Source: Chromera velia
Lineage: Eukaryota > Sar > Chromeraceae
Reading direction: 5' to 3'
Assembly: GCA_018398765.1 (NCBI GenBank)
Contig: JAHBMJ010000546.1
Location: forward strand, 20,110-45,462
Length of the DNA: 25,353 bases
Made by a program: the position numbers and the translations under genes
Notes under the pieces: model-generated
The model's database searches: none
What the model saw: only the letters and a program-made list of their open reading frames with translations
What the model was told of the DNA's origin: nothing
Part shown: in pieces, positions 1 to 9,460 of the stretch
Layout: each line of letters opens with the position of its first letter
Numbering within the stretch: the first letter of the stretch is position 1

Positions 1-51
1 CCGCTCCCTGTGTGTGCTGTGTACGACGTCCGTACGTACGTGTGGTTGCAG

Positions 52-494
52 ACGCTGACTCGGGACATGATCACCTTCCGGCATCGTCCCAACAAAAAAC
101 ATTCCAAATTCCTCAGGTATTTATTTTCTTTGTTTGCATGCTTCTCATGGAGTAACTGGAGAGAGTACCAACGTGCACGCATTCAACCAGTTCTCCCTTT
201 CTTTCCTTCTCCTTGCATTGATGAGTTCCTACCAGGGAAGGTTCCTTCTCCATGAGTCATCCGTGCCCTCATTTCATTCCCCCGCACGCCGAAAAAGAAA
301 AGCTGCCAAGAGGTGCAGAGGGCTCTATCAGTCGCATCACCCCTCTTTCTTTCTTTTTCTTTTTTTTTTTTTTTGTTTCTTTCTTTCCTTCCTTCTTTCT
401 GTTTTTCTTTCCTTCCTTCCTTTCTTTCTTTCTTTCTTTCTTTCCTTCCTTCCTTTTTTTCTTTCTTTCCTTTTTTTCTTTCTCTCTTTCTTTG

Positions 495-525
<31 letters not shown>

Positions 526-1631
526 TTTTCCTTTCTTCCTTTCTTCCTTTCTTCCTTTCTTCCTTTCTTCCTTTCTTCCTTCCTTCCTTTCTTCCTTTCT
601 TCCTTCCTTCCTTCCTTCCTTTCTTTCTTTCTTTCTTTCCTTCCTTTTTTTCTTTCTTTCCTTTTTTTCTTTCTCTCTTTCTGTTCTTTCTTTCTTCCTT
701 TCTTTCTTTCTACCCACTGACTGGGCTGGCGGTTGGGTGTGTAAGGATTATGTCAATTTCCCCTCAATCCATCTCCTTCTTCCACAAGCATCCCCCCCTT
801 TCCTTCCCTTCCCTTCCCTTCCCTTCCCTTTCTTTCCCTTCAGAGTGCGGCATTGGGTAACGATGCTCCGGATCGACGAGATTGTTGTGGACCCCGCAAT
901 GGAGGTGGGGGATTCTCTGTGTGTCAATCTGAACCTATGGCTTGCATGCATGGGTTTCTTTTCATAAGCAGAAGAGAGCTGATTCGGGCAGGGGAGGGGT
1001 GCGGATGTGCGTTCGTTCGTTCGTTCGTTCGTTCGTTCAGACGAGTGAGTGAGTGAGTGAATGAGTGAGTTTCGACGGAGGGGGGATCTCCAAGGTAGAT
1101 TAGATCTCCAAGACCAGCAGGGGAGGGAGGGCAGCAACGAGGGAACAGTTAGAGGGAATTAAGGCAAGTGCATGTCTCTTTATGTTACAGGACGGCTCTA
1201 TCAGTGCGTTAGATGAAAAGGCAGTTGCAGGAGAGCATTCATTCGTGTTCCTTCCACGGGAGGATTCAGGCTCCTTCCAGAAAGGGGCTTTCAGGCTCGG
1301 TGCATGTGTGCTTGTTCTCCATGGGAGACTTTTCGTGTCTTTTTTGCACTTTGTGCTGACACTTTCCTTTCTTTCTTGCTTTCTTTCTTTCCTTCTTTTT
1401 TTCTTTCTTTCTGTTCTCCTTGTGCATGCAGCCCGATGGACCCCCTCCCAAGCCGCTTCGGTGGGTGAGTGGTTTGTTTGGTGTTTTTCTTCTCTAGCCG
1501 CTGTTCCTGCTTGCTTTTCGGTCTCTGAGTAGGTCTTCGAAGGCTCTGCGCGTGGGCGGATAAGAGCTTCGTTTCTCTTGTTTGTATGTTTTGTTTTTTG
1601 TTTATTGACTTGATAGACATCTGTCGGCATC

Positions 1632-1670
<39 letters not shown>

Positions 1671-1725
1671 GTCTCTGTCTCTGTTTTTGTGTTTCTGGTT
1701 GCCTTTCTTGTGTTGCTTCGTTGTG

Positions 1726-1772
<47 letters not shown>

Positions 1773-4700
1773 AATTCTAGATGTGTGGGCGAACCGGTGG
1801 TTGACTGACCGAGAGAAGGCAGGAGCCAAAACGGAAGAAGACGGCGTTACTCCCGTTGTTGCAAGTCAGTCAGTCAGTCAGTCAACCAGGCAGAGGTTTT
1901 GTCTGTGTCCCTTTGTCTGCCTATCTATCTGTCGGGACGCGTGGAAGCTTCAGTTTCCCTCTGGGGAAGTCTGTGCATGGTCTGTGTTCTCTACAACTGC
2001 TTGCGGGTCGGTCAGCAGGTGTTTTGAAATTTCTCTCAATCTCATCTCCGCGCTTTTGCCTTCTACCTCCTAGCTCTTCTTTCTCCCCCCTTTTGACCTT
2101 CGATCATTCTTAGCCTCCGTTGTTCTTAATTGCCGGAGACTTTCGGTCGGACTCATGCGTCGATCTGTGAGGCCTTTTTTTTTGTGCTAGTTTTTCGATT
2201 TCAAATTTTGTGTCTCACGAAGTGTCGACATTCTCACGTCATGCAGACCAGCTCCACCCCCCTTCCGACCCGTTTGTGTGCTGTCTCGATCTTTCTGTCT
2301 ATTTCTGTCGATCTGTTTTTCCTCTTTTGCATGCCGTCAAGCTGGTTGTCCCCCTTGCTTTGGGTTTCTCTCAGCGAGAGAGAGACAGGCCATGCATGCT
2401 TTCTGTACACATGTCGGTTTGCTTCTTTTCTTCCCTCCCTGTGCAGGACTGCACGACGGAAGTGAAGATCGGCCAGGCATGTACCATCGGAAGGGAATGC
2501 TGGATACCTATCGGTGGGTAGGGCGTTAGTGACTTGACGTACGGTCAAAAAGAAGCAAGCTGTCTCCCTTTTCCCCCGTTTGACTTGGTGGTGAATTGAG
2601 ATGAAAATCTTTCCACCAACAGATCAAAAGATGACAGACAGTGTTGGGTTTTCTTTTGGTGATTGGTAACGCGTGCTGGTCCTGACAGGATGACGGAGAG
2701 ATTCTCTGGAACATCCCACAAAACCCTGCATGCATTTTTTTTTTCTTTCCAGTGACTTTGTTCTTGGACTGCCGATTTTCTGGCATTCATGCACATGCTC
2801 GGTGTCTCGATCAGTTTGCGCGGCTTAGTTTTATGAATAATTGTTCTTTTATTCCACACACAGCGGGGGGAGGACTCTTTGCGTCCAAACCGAGGTCTAA
2901 ACACGCTTTCTGTTTTGTTTTTTCCTTTCTGCAGATGGATTCCGGACCCGCAAGCACAACAACCTCCTGGCAGGTAAACACAATCTTTACTGACGCGTAG
3001 TCGCGCACTGTACTAAACCAAGTACTAAACGTGCTCTCTAAGTTAGTTTTTTTATTGTTTAATTTCTAGAGCGCCATCATCGCCGCTAATCGCCGCCATG
3101 CATTTTTAATTGTGGGTTCTACAGGCTGGTACACTGTCTACATAAAAGTAACGGCAACACGATAGTTACTGTAACCGTAAGTCTAAGTAACGAGGCAGCC
3201 GTTATTCCTAAACCTATACACCGTCTGTACGAGGTCGCCGAGTTATGTCTTACTAAGTTTTCAGTAACTGGCTTTCAAAGATCCTTTAAAGCTATAACAG
3301 ATTACTAGAGCCGATTGATTGATTGATTGATGATTACAACAAAATATTAACAGATTTAGTAACGGAGCTGCGTATAAAACTAGGTATAAAATATCTTTTT
3401 TTCAGCCAAGTTTCAAAGTTTCCTATAAATATTGTACTTCAAAGCTATAAATATTAATATTAATTAATATAAACAGTAACTTGCTAGGTACTATGATCTT
3501 TTTCAGATATTTTCACTTAAAAACCTATAGTTTAAAACATATGTCATTTCCATGCAAGTGCTAGTGCAAGTGTGATCTAAATTATGATAACATAGTCTCT
3601 ATAGTAGTCATATATACACCAATCCTGTAGGGTTACACAATCACTTTTTTCAAAATGTTTTGTTACACATTGTTTTGTTACACATTTTAATAAAATTTTG
3701 ATGAATGAATTAGTACACACTTTAGTGTGCGTTAATTCAAACTATCCCTTTTAAGAATGCATGAAATACACACTTTAGTGTGCATTAATTCAAACCATCA
3801 CTTTTAGGAATGCATTATTGCACACTTTAGTGTGTATTAATTCCAGGGTTCATCTTCGTCTTCTTTTTTTTCTTCAAAACGGTTTGAAGGTACTTCTTTT
3901 GGAGTAATAGTGTCGTCAGCAATGCGGCAGAGAGAATTTTTGAGCACTGGAGGCAGGGGTAAAAAAAGCAAAGGCGGGAGCAGGAGGGGTGGGAAAGACA
4001 GTGGACAGAATTATTGCACACTAATTGTTACACACTTTTATGTGTAACAAGGGGGGTTCAGGGGTAATTGTTACACATTTAATTTTGTGTAATACTACAG
4101 GATTGGTGTAGTCATACAACTGTGAGCAGCATTCAGACTTGGAGAAAGAAGCTTCGCCGTCACAAAAGGAAGAGTGCCGCAGAAAGGTGAACAGAGAGTG
4201 CCACTAGAGAGACGAATTTGTCCATTCTGTTTCAACTTGCTTGACATTTCAGTCCTCGAGGATGAAGTCCACGTGCTCACAGAATGCCCAGTGCACAAAA
4301 TTTCAATGGGAAAGGGAGGAATGCATTGGCTATCTGGCACAAGGGTAGACAGACGAGAGAGACAAAAGAGCAAAGCGTGTAAGAAAGTTAGAAGGGGATG
4401 GAAAAATCGACAAAATACCCCTGTTCACCTTCTTGGTCAACGAAGCAGACTACCATGTCAACACACTCATAAAAAGAATCTTGATGAGACGAAGAGTGTG
4501 GGGGAGATGCAAAGAGGAACTTAAGGATGCTTTTCGATCACAAATCAGTCTCCACCCTCCCATGCAATTCCCTTTCCTCCCAAATGAGAAGATGACCTTC
4601 GTTCGGGTATCGTACAAGTATACGTGCATTCGATCATCAATTCCAATTGCACAAAAGAAACACGTCCGTCTGTGCAGCCAATCAACCCCATCATGCATGA

Positions 4701-4979
4701 TCGATACAACCAGATCCACAGAAGGAAAGGACTTCCAAATCTTCCTTTGTCCACGGTGACCTGCCCCCAACACCCTCTGAGTCACTCACCCACGACCCTC
4801 CGGCTGGCCTTTTCAAATTGGCTGCACAAACATGAACGAATCCCTGGCCCATCCCCGATAGAGAATTCAAAGAGGAAGAGGAAGGACCTAGCTCGATCCC
4901 ACCCCCTGATCGAATTCCACGTACCCGACCACTAAGTCTCAGCTCTACCTTCACAATCCCCCTTCTCAATCGATCATGA
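52..4979 (+). CDS. Intron-rich gene of unknown function (5' partial, predicted exons)
   Basis: I do not recognise the product. Candidate exons are 52-116, 844-904, 1191-1307, 1432-1460, 1773-1864, 2447-2513, 2935-2973, 4678-4755 and 4862-4979, ending in TGA at 4977-4979. Each follows an AG and, except the last, precedes a GT. The phases (2,0,0,2,1,2,2,2) join into one open frame of about 221 residues. The peptide is mixed and protein-like: exon 1 reads [20 protein letters not shown], exon 2 [20 protein letters not shown], exon 5 contains [18 protein letters not shown] and exon 6 [20 protein letters not shown]. No signal peptide or membrane segment is visible; the last exon has a short acidic run. 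The weakest points are the donor of exon 3 (1308; an alternative at 1300 shifts phase) and the last two exons, which lie beyond a 1.7-kb intron full of transposon DNA. The start codon lies outside the window. Exons to 2973 are fairly safe; later ones are tentative. Confidence 0.55.
344..716 (+). repeat. Pyrimidine tract (CTTT/CCTT)n in intron 1
   Basis: About 370 nt of almost pure C and T on the plus strand, mostly CTTT, CCTT and TTTT units, lying inside the predicted intron 117-843. The long open frames over it encode only Phe/Leu/Ser/Pro on one strand or Lys/Arg/Glu on the other and are composition artefacts. Such homopurine-homopyrimidine mirror tracts can form triplex (H-) DNA in general; that is inference here. 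Confidence 0.9.
1011..1070 (+). repeat. (GTTC)n and (GAGT)n microsatellites
   Basis: A GTTC run (about 1011-1038) is followed at once by a GAGT run (about 1043-1070). Both lie in the predicted intron 905-1190. Confidence 0.85.
1635..1770 (+). repeat. (CT)n then (GT)n microsatellites in an intron
   Basis: A CT run at about 1635-1664 and a GT run at about 1723-1769 lie in the predicted intron 1461-1772. The GT run continues to the final CAG of the intron, so the exon starting at 1773 has no ordinary polypyrimidine tract just before it. Confidence 0.9.
2974..3612. other. AT-rich intronic island, no gene seen
   Basis: After the GTAAAC donor at 2974 the composition changes sharply to AT-rich DNA with many stops in all frames. 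It contains TTAATATTAATTAAT-like runs and a (GATT)4 run near 3314. It resembles the AT-rich right end of the window in texture, so old mobile DNA is likely, but I found no termini or coding remnant. Confidence 0.5.
3613..4108. mobile_element. Short non-autonomous TIR element (MITE-like)
   Basis: The left end has CACCAATCCTGTAG at 3617-3630 followed by GG and TTACACAA. The right end has the exact reverse complement, CTACAGGATTGGTG at 4095-4108, preceded by TTGTGTAA and TA. The same 8-mer TAGTCATA lies just outside both ends (3605-3612 and 4109-4116), as expected for a target-site duplication; eight bases would fit hAT-like elements. Four extra bases, TATA, follow the left copy. Inside are three repeats of 52-53 bp (3714, 3767, 3819), each with the hairpin CACACTTTAGTGTG, and another hairpin near 4027-4052 built on GTTACACA/TGTGTAAC. 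There is no transposase frame. A less AT-rich segment at about 3840-4010 may be captured DNA. Confidence 0.65.
4124..4520 (+). pseudogene. LINE ORF2 3'-end fragment (frameshifted)
   Basis: In one frame from about 4124 the peptide reads AAFRLGER, then [16 protein letters not shown] and [15 protein letters not shown]. This parallels RVPLEERLYPYCKG and VLEDEIHMLTECPIY in the large LINE at 17202-18800. Near 4385-4400 the match moves to another frame ([26 protein letters not shown]), parallel to ALFKFLMNEGHSAVDEF and RRRVFKES, so a frameshift has occurred. Motif C-P-F-C ... H-V-L-T-E-C is a CCHC-type zinc-binding pattern, complete in this fragment. The piece starts right next to the TIR element and lies in the same strand as the surrounding gene, inside its predicted intron 2974-4677. 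Confidence 0.75.
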
Positions 4980-5190
4980 ATTTATCGCCTCCTGCTGGAG
5001 CCTTCTCCTCCTTCTCCTTTCCTATGCTATTCATTCGCTTCTCTCGCTTCCTTTTCATCCTCTCCCCCGGTCTGAATTTCTCTAACGGGAAGAAGATGAA
5101 GAAGAAGAAGATGAGGAAGAGAAGGAGGAGGAAGACGAGGACGAGACGAGCAAGCCTGCACCCCTCCCACTTCAACCTCCTCTCCGTATC
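4980..5190. other. No clear gene; acidic-coding purine run
   Basis: Nothing firm. A purine run at about 5090-5150 would encode a Glu/Asp-rich stretch in one plus-strand frame and Lys/Arg in another. It could be an alternative downstream exon of the preceding gene, whose last predicted exon also carries an EEEE run, but no strong splice acceptor is visible. Confidence 0.3.
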
Positions 5191-5520
5191 TTCCACCCAT
5201 CCATCCATCCGCCCTTCCCTTCATCCATCCATCTAAAGACCATCCGCCCTTCCCTTCATCCATCCTGTCATCCATCCATCTAAAGACCATCCGCCCTTCC
5301 CTTCATCCATCCTGTCATCCATCCATCCAAAGACCATCCGCCCTTCCCTTCATCCATCCTGTCATCCATCCATCCAAAGACCATCCGCCCTTCCCTTCAA
5401 CCATCCTGTCATCCATCCATCCAAAGACCATCCGCCCTTCCCTTCATCCATCCTGTCATCCATCCATCCAAAGACCATCCGCCCTTCCCTTCATCCATCC
5501 TGTCATCCATCCATCCAAAG
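5191..5520 (+). repeat. 47-bp minisatellite, ~6-7 copies
   Basis: Six full units start at 5235, 5282, 5329, 5376, 5423 and 5470, exactly 47 bp apart, and a further AAAGAC start at 5517 marks the end. Each unit begins AAAGACCATCCGCCCTTCCC and ends in CATCCATCCATC. The first, shorter unit (about 5191-5234) lacks the CCTGT block. Copies differ by only one or two bases. Since 47 is not a multiple of three it is not a protein repeat, and copies abut without spacers, so it is not a CRISPR array. Confidence 0.95.
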
Positions 5521-5810
5521 ACTTTCACACATCCCGACCCCCCCCAAATGCCGACACGTGTCCCTGTACTCTTAAAGTATTGAATTTCCGACTCCTCTTC
5601 CCCCTCCTCCTCCTCCGCCCCCGTTCCCTCCCCTCCTGTCTGTGGAGTCCTGTGGAGCGCGATGGCCTTGTCAGCGATCTCGGTGGAGGAAGAGGAAGAA
5701 GACGAAGAAGAAGCGGAGGGCACCTGTGCACATGCATACAGGGTTTGCATTGGGTTTGCGGAAGCCAGAAAGAAGTCAAAGGGCGCTACAATCTGTGTTG
5801 ACTAGCTCAC
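5521..5810 (+). other. Possible terminal exon with acidic run; otherwise no gene
   Basis: A plus-strand frame beginning at ATG 5661 reads MALSAISVEEEEEDEEEAEG, then a less biased tail ending at TAG near 5803-5805. An AG precedes it (CCTTGTCAG), so it could be a small exon or a short gene. The acidic run could equally arise from a GAA/GAG microsatellite. I assign no function. Confidence 0.25.
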
Positions 5811-5814
5811 TCGA

Positions 5815-5890
5815 TCATTCATTCATTCATTGATTCATTCATTGATTCATTCATTTATTCATTCATTCATTCATTCATTCATTCATTCAA
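5815..5890 (+). repeat. (ATTC)n microsatellite
   Basis: About 19 ATTC-type units with a few ATTG and ATTT variants. Confidence 0.9.
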
Positions 5891-6960
5891 TCTCCTCCTC
5901 ATTGATCGAGGCAAGTGGCGAAGAGACGAAGGAAAGATGAGTTGACGAAAGAGAACGGAACGATAGATGCGGAGGAGGCGCCTCTCCTGCCACAGAATCG
6001 GTGGACAGAGAGGATTGAGAGAAAACTTGGGGAAGGGGCGCCGGGGAGACAGAAAACAAAACATCAACGAAGCAAAGGGAGAATCTCATAGAAACAATCA
6101 GCGACACAAAACACACAAGAGGTAGAGAGAGATGCATACAGAGACGGTGACAGACCGTTTTTCCGATGTTCACGATCGCGAATCCGGCACTGTCATGTTT
6201 TGGCGGTGATGGGGGAGAGCTGCACAGAAAGCCAAACGAAGGCGACAAACAGGAGTGAGAATCATATGCTGCAATCAAAATCTGACAAGAGAGAGAGCGG
6301 CGGGAGGGAAACGAAAGAGAAAAAGGGAAACAACAAGGAAGGGTCGATCCGTGCATGAGAAAATAAACCCGGCCGTGAGTAAAACAGTCAGAGTGTGTGT
6401 GTATGTGTATGTGTATGTGTATAAGAGGGAGACAGAATAAGAGTAGAATGGAGAGACAAACAAAGAGACGCATCATACCGACTGACCGGCCGAAGTGTTC
6501 GAGGACAAGGTCATGCTTGCTCATCCATCTCCGGAGTTGAAGAGGTATTCTCGCCCTCTCCCCGCACACTGCAACAAGAGACATTTTCGGAACACAGAGT
6601 GGTGAGAAAAAGAGACGGCGATCAGAACAGACTGAGCAAAGCAGGACCAAAGCAGCTCTAGCAGGATAGACAGCTAGAGAGCTAGAGGCACGACTATCGG
6701 AAGGAAAGGAAAAGAACGACTCGATCCTGCATGCAGCAGGAAAAGAATATGCGTGGACTCAGACTGGCTGCATGTTCCGACGAAGCTCTAGTTCCGCCAC
6801 GCCCCCATGCAGTCTAACGGCACAAGCAAAGAGACGAAGGAGTCATTCTGCACTTCTCAGCAATACGTCAAGAAAGTTTTAACAGCAAATCAAGCTGAAA
6901 GGCAAGGCACGGAACTACCGACTGACCCCTCACTCTCCAGGGCCCCCTGCGAATAGATAG

Positions 6961-6994
<34 letters not shown>

Positions 6995-8830
6995 AAAGAG
7001 AGAAAGAGAGTGCCGAACATTCGGAGGGAAAGTGCATACATGCATGTCCACACAAAGAGAGCCAGTCAGAAGGCGCAAGACAGTGAAGAGAGTGCCAGCC
7101 AATAGTTTTCTGGCGCTGGGGTGAACAGCCAGGCGAAAGAAAGAAAAAAGCTGGCAACCGCTGGCGGAACTAGCTAGCTCGATTGATCGAACGTACATGC
7201 CCCCCCGCCGCATGCCCCACAATTAAACGGTTACAAAGAGATCCTGGCGCTAGACCAGTAGAACATAGACATTGGAAAGAAGCCGCAGAGGCAGAAGAGG
7301 GCAGACTGGCAGGTATGTCAAAGGACACGAAGAGACGCAAGGAGAGTGGAAAAAGGCCTTACGGAAAAGATCTTGACTTTGCATCACAAAAAAGGACCAA
7401 GAAGCAATTCAAGAAGGAGGCAAGTCATTGACAAGGCTACTCTGAGACAAACGGTTTGGCAGCTATAGAGAAAAAGATCGAAGGGCTCTGCCACTGACCG
7501 AGGACACACTCCGGTACAGACTGGTCTTGCGTCTCCCAGAGCGACGTGGCGATGCTGACGACGCTCTGTTCGTTCAACACAAAAGCAAGACGCAACAAAA
7601 ATGAAAAAAGTCATTGAAGGATATTGAAGGGGCAAGGACCCATGCAAGGACCGGCGACACAGACAAAACTGAAAGAGCTAGCTAGGGAGACCGTGCATGA
7701 CGCATGCTGACAGGATATGCGTCCGAAAGTATCCCTTACAGGTTCTTTCCTTTCGGTTCCTTTCACGTCATCGGACCAATCTCAATTCACTCCCCACTTT
7801 TTCCCTAGCTCGACGGTGCGTGCCGATCATCTGCGCATAGATTGTTTCCCTTCATTGGTCTGAGCACCTTCTTTTGCGATGCACTCTCGATCTGATGATG
7901 CAAAAACATATTTTCCTTCTTTTGCATTTTTTTTCTTCTTCCTTCTCTGTTCTCCATACAGACTATGCTACTCTTCCTTTCTCTCTGTCGTGTCTCAAAA
8001 GTTCTAACGTTGCTCCTTTCTGTCTATCTGTCTCTTTGCCTGTCGGTTCATTTGTTTTTCCATCGGTGCGTGGATAGAGGGGGTTTGGATTCGGGGTGAC
8101 TGCATTATTGTGTGACTGGTCTTTATTCTGCCTCCATCGGTTCATTCCCATTACATGAGCCCTTGTTTTCCTTTTCGCTTTGATTTATCGCATCTCTTTC
8201 TTTGCACAAGGAAGGATCTTCCCTTCGACCTCCGATTCCATTAATTACAGCGATGGATGTCTTGCTTCCCCAAACTAGCTGCATGCCCCCAACTCGATCT
8301 TATCCGGCAAGCCCAGCCCCTCCATGCACAATCTGGATCACGCACCGCACCCCGATCAAATGTGACTGATCGATACATGCAGACTCACTGGGAATCGGCC
8401 GATGGCATGGGTTGGATGGATTCCTTCTCACTTTTCTGGAAAAAAGACCGAAGTGCAGACACAATCTGGAAAGATCCTGGAAAGGAGAGAATGCAGGGGG
8501 AACGTACGCGAGGAGCGATCGAGACTCTCTGGAAGAAGGCGAAGGAAGCACACTAGCCTATTCGACAAAAAATCCATTGATGACTGCAGACTGACCCGTT
8601 TTTTTCTGTCTCGTCTGCATACAGAATCAGGTAGGTAGGTAGGTAGATCAGAATATATGATTGCATGCGGGTCTGGTGGGGTGTTAGTCGCGGCAACTTG
8701 GTGCAAACAAAACAGTTTGAATTTAGGAAAAGAAACTGATCGGACTCGGCAACAAAAATCGATCAAGAGCACACCGTAAACCGGAGACCCCAGTGTTTTG
8801 TTCGATCTACGCTGAAGACCATTAAAGATC
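5891..8830. other. Mostly non-coding; scattered exon candidates
   Basis: No gene could be assembled. The best isolated candidates are: minus strand 6568-6479, with acceptor TTGTTGCAG, donor GTATGA and a peptide including ARIPLQLRRWMSKHDLVLEH; minus strand about 7580-7440, including SVVSIATSLWETQDQSVPEC; plus strand ending 7312 at a CAG|GTATGT donor, with peptide HRHWKEAAEAEEGRLA; and minus strand about 8625-8450, including MDFLSNRLVCFLRLLPESL. Their strands and phases do not join up. Long minus-strand frames at 5883-6650 are Ser/Cys/Leu-rich and look like composition effects. Microsatellites: GTATGT-type near 6395-6422, (GATA)n 6953-6981 with (GA)n to 7010, and (AGGT)n near 8632-8647. Confidence 0.35.
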
Positions 8831-8839
8831 GAGAAGCCT

Positions 8840-9460
8840 TTGCCCCCATGCAGACAGCTATTTGGCGGTCAAACGGTCCGAGGAAGGTCGAAGAATCGAT
8901 GCGTAAGGAGTTGTGCTATGATGTGCTATGTTCCAGCCTCACTCGCAGCTCACAGGAAAATGTGCCTTGAGGAAGAACATGAAAAAGCCCGCAAAGCACT
9001 TCCAAGCACAATTGAGCAGGCGGCTGACGTACACAAAAGAACAAAAACGCTAGCTATCAGTGAACGAGAGAAGACCAAGCTCGACCAAAATACGGGAGTC
9101 TGTTGCACAATGCTTGAGTCCCTCTTTCCATCTCCTCCCACACCCCTTACCTGTCGACCGGGGCTCCACAAGAGAGACAGACTGCGATCTCAAAAGGCGC
9201 CGGGGCATGCCGCGTTGCTTCCAAACCTCCACCGCGTTCTTCTACAAACGTTCTCCTCTTCGGAGACGGAGAAGATCGACCACTCGGCCACTCAGTTGGC
9301 GCTGCCTCACACTGAGGACCTCCTCCGCCCAAAGGTTCATCAGTTTGGCACTGTCTGCAGGATCACTCTGATCGGGGAGTGCGGAAGGCTTGAAAACAAG
9401 GAACAAGTCTCGGTTGGGGTTGTCAGAGGAGAATTGGGCGGGGTGCAGGAGATCGGTTAG
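8840..9460 (+). other. 206-codon open frame of doubtful status
   Basis: This is a long stop-free frame in an otherwise stop-rich region. Its first third reads like a charged helix (for example EEEHEKARKALPSTIEQAAD and REKTKLDQ). From 9242 onward it lies antisense to the predicted last exon of the kinase-like gene, where that strand looks the better coding candidate. It may be a real plus-strand exon limited to about 8890-9110, or a shadow. No homology is recognised. Confidence 0.25.

Noticed and set aside
134-967. 277-codon plus-strand frame and related frames over 252-860 and 337-717
   Set aside because: They translate the C/T repeat into Phe/Leu/Ser/Pro or Lys/Arg/Glu strings; the only credible coding part is the short exon 844-904, in the 134-967 frame.
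5191-5520. CRISPR-like array
   Set aside because: Units are 47 bp and abut directly with no unique spacers; the window is eukaryotic. It is a minisatellite.
5883-6650. 255-codon minus-strand frame
   Set aside because: Composition is dominated by Ser, Leu, Cys and a His-Ile repeat from a GTATGT microsatellite; only a 90-nt piece (6568-6479) has splice signals and ordinary composition.
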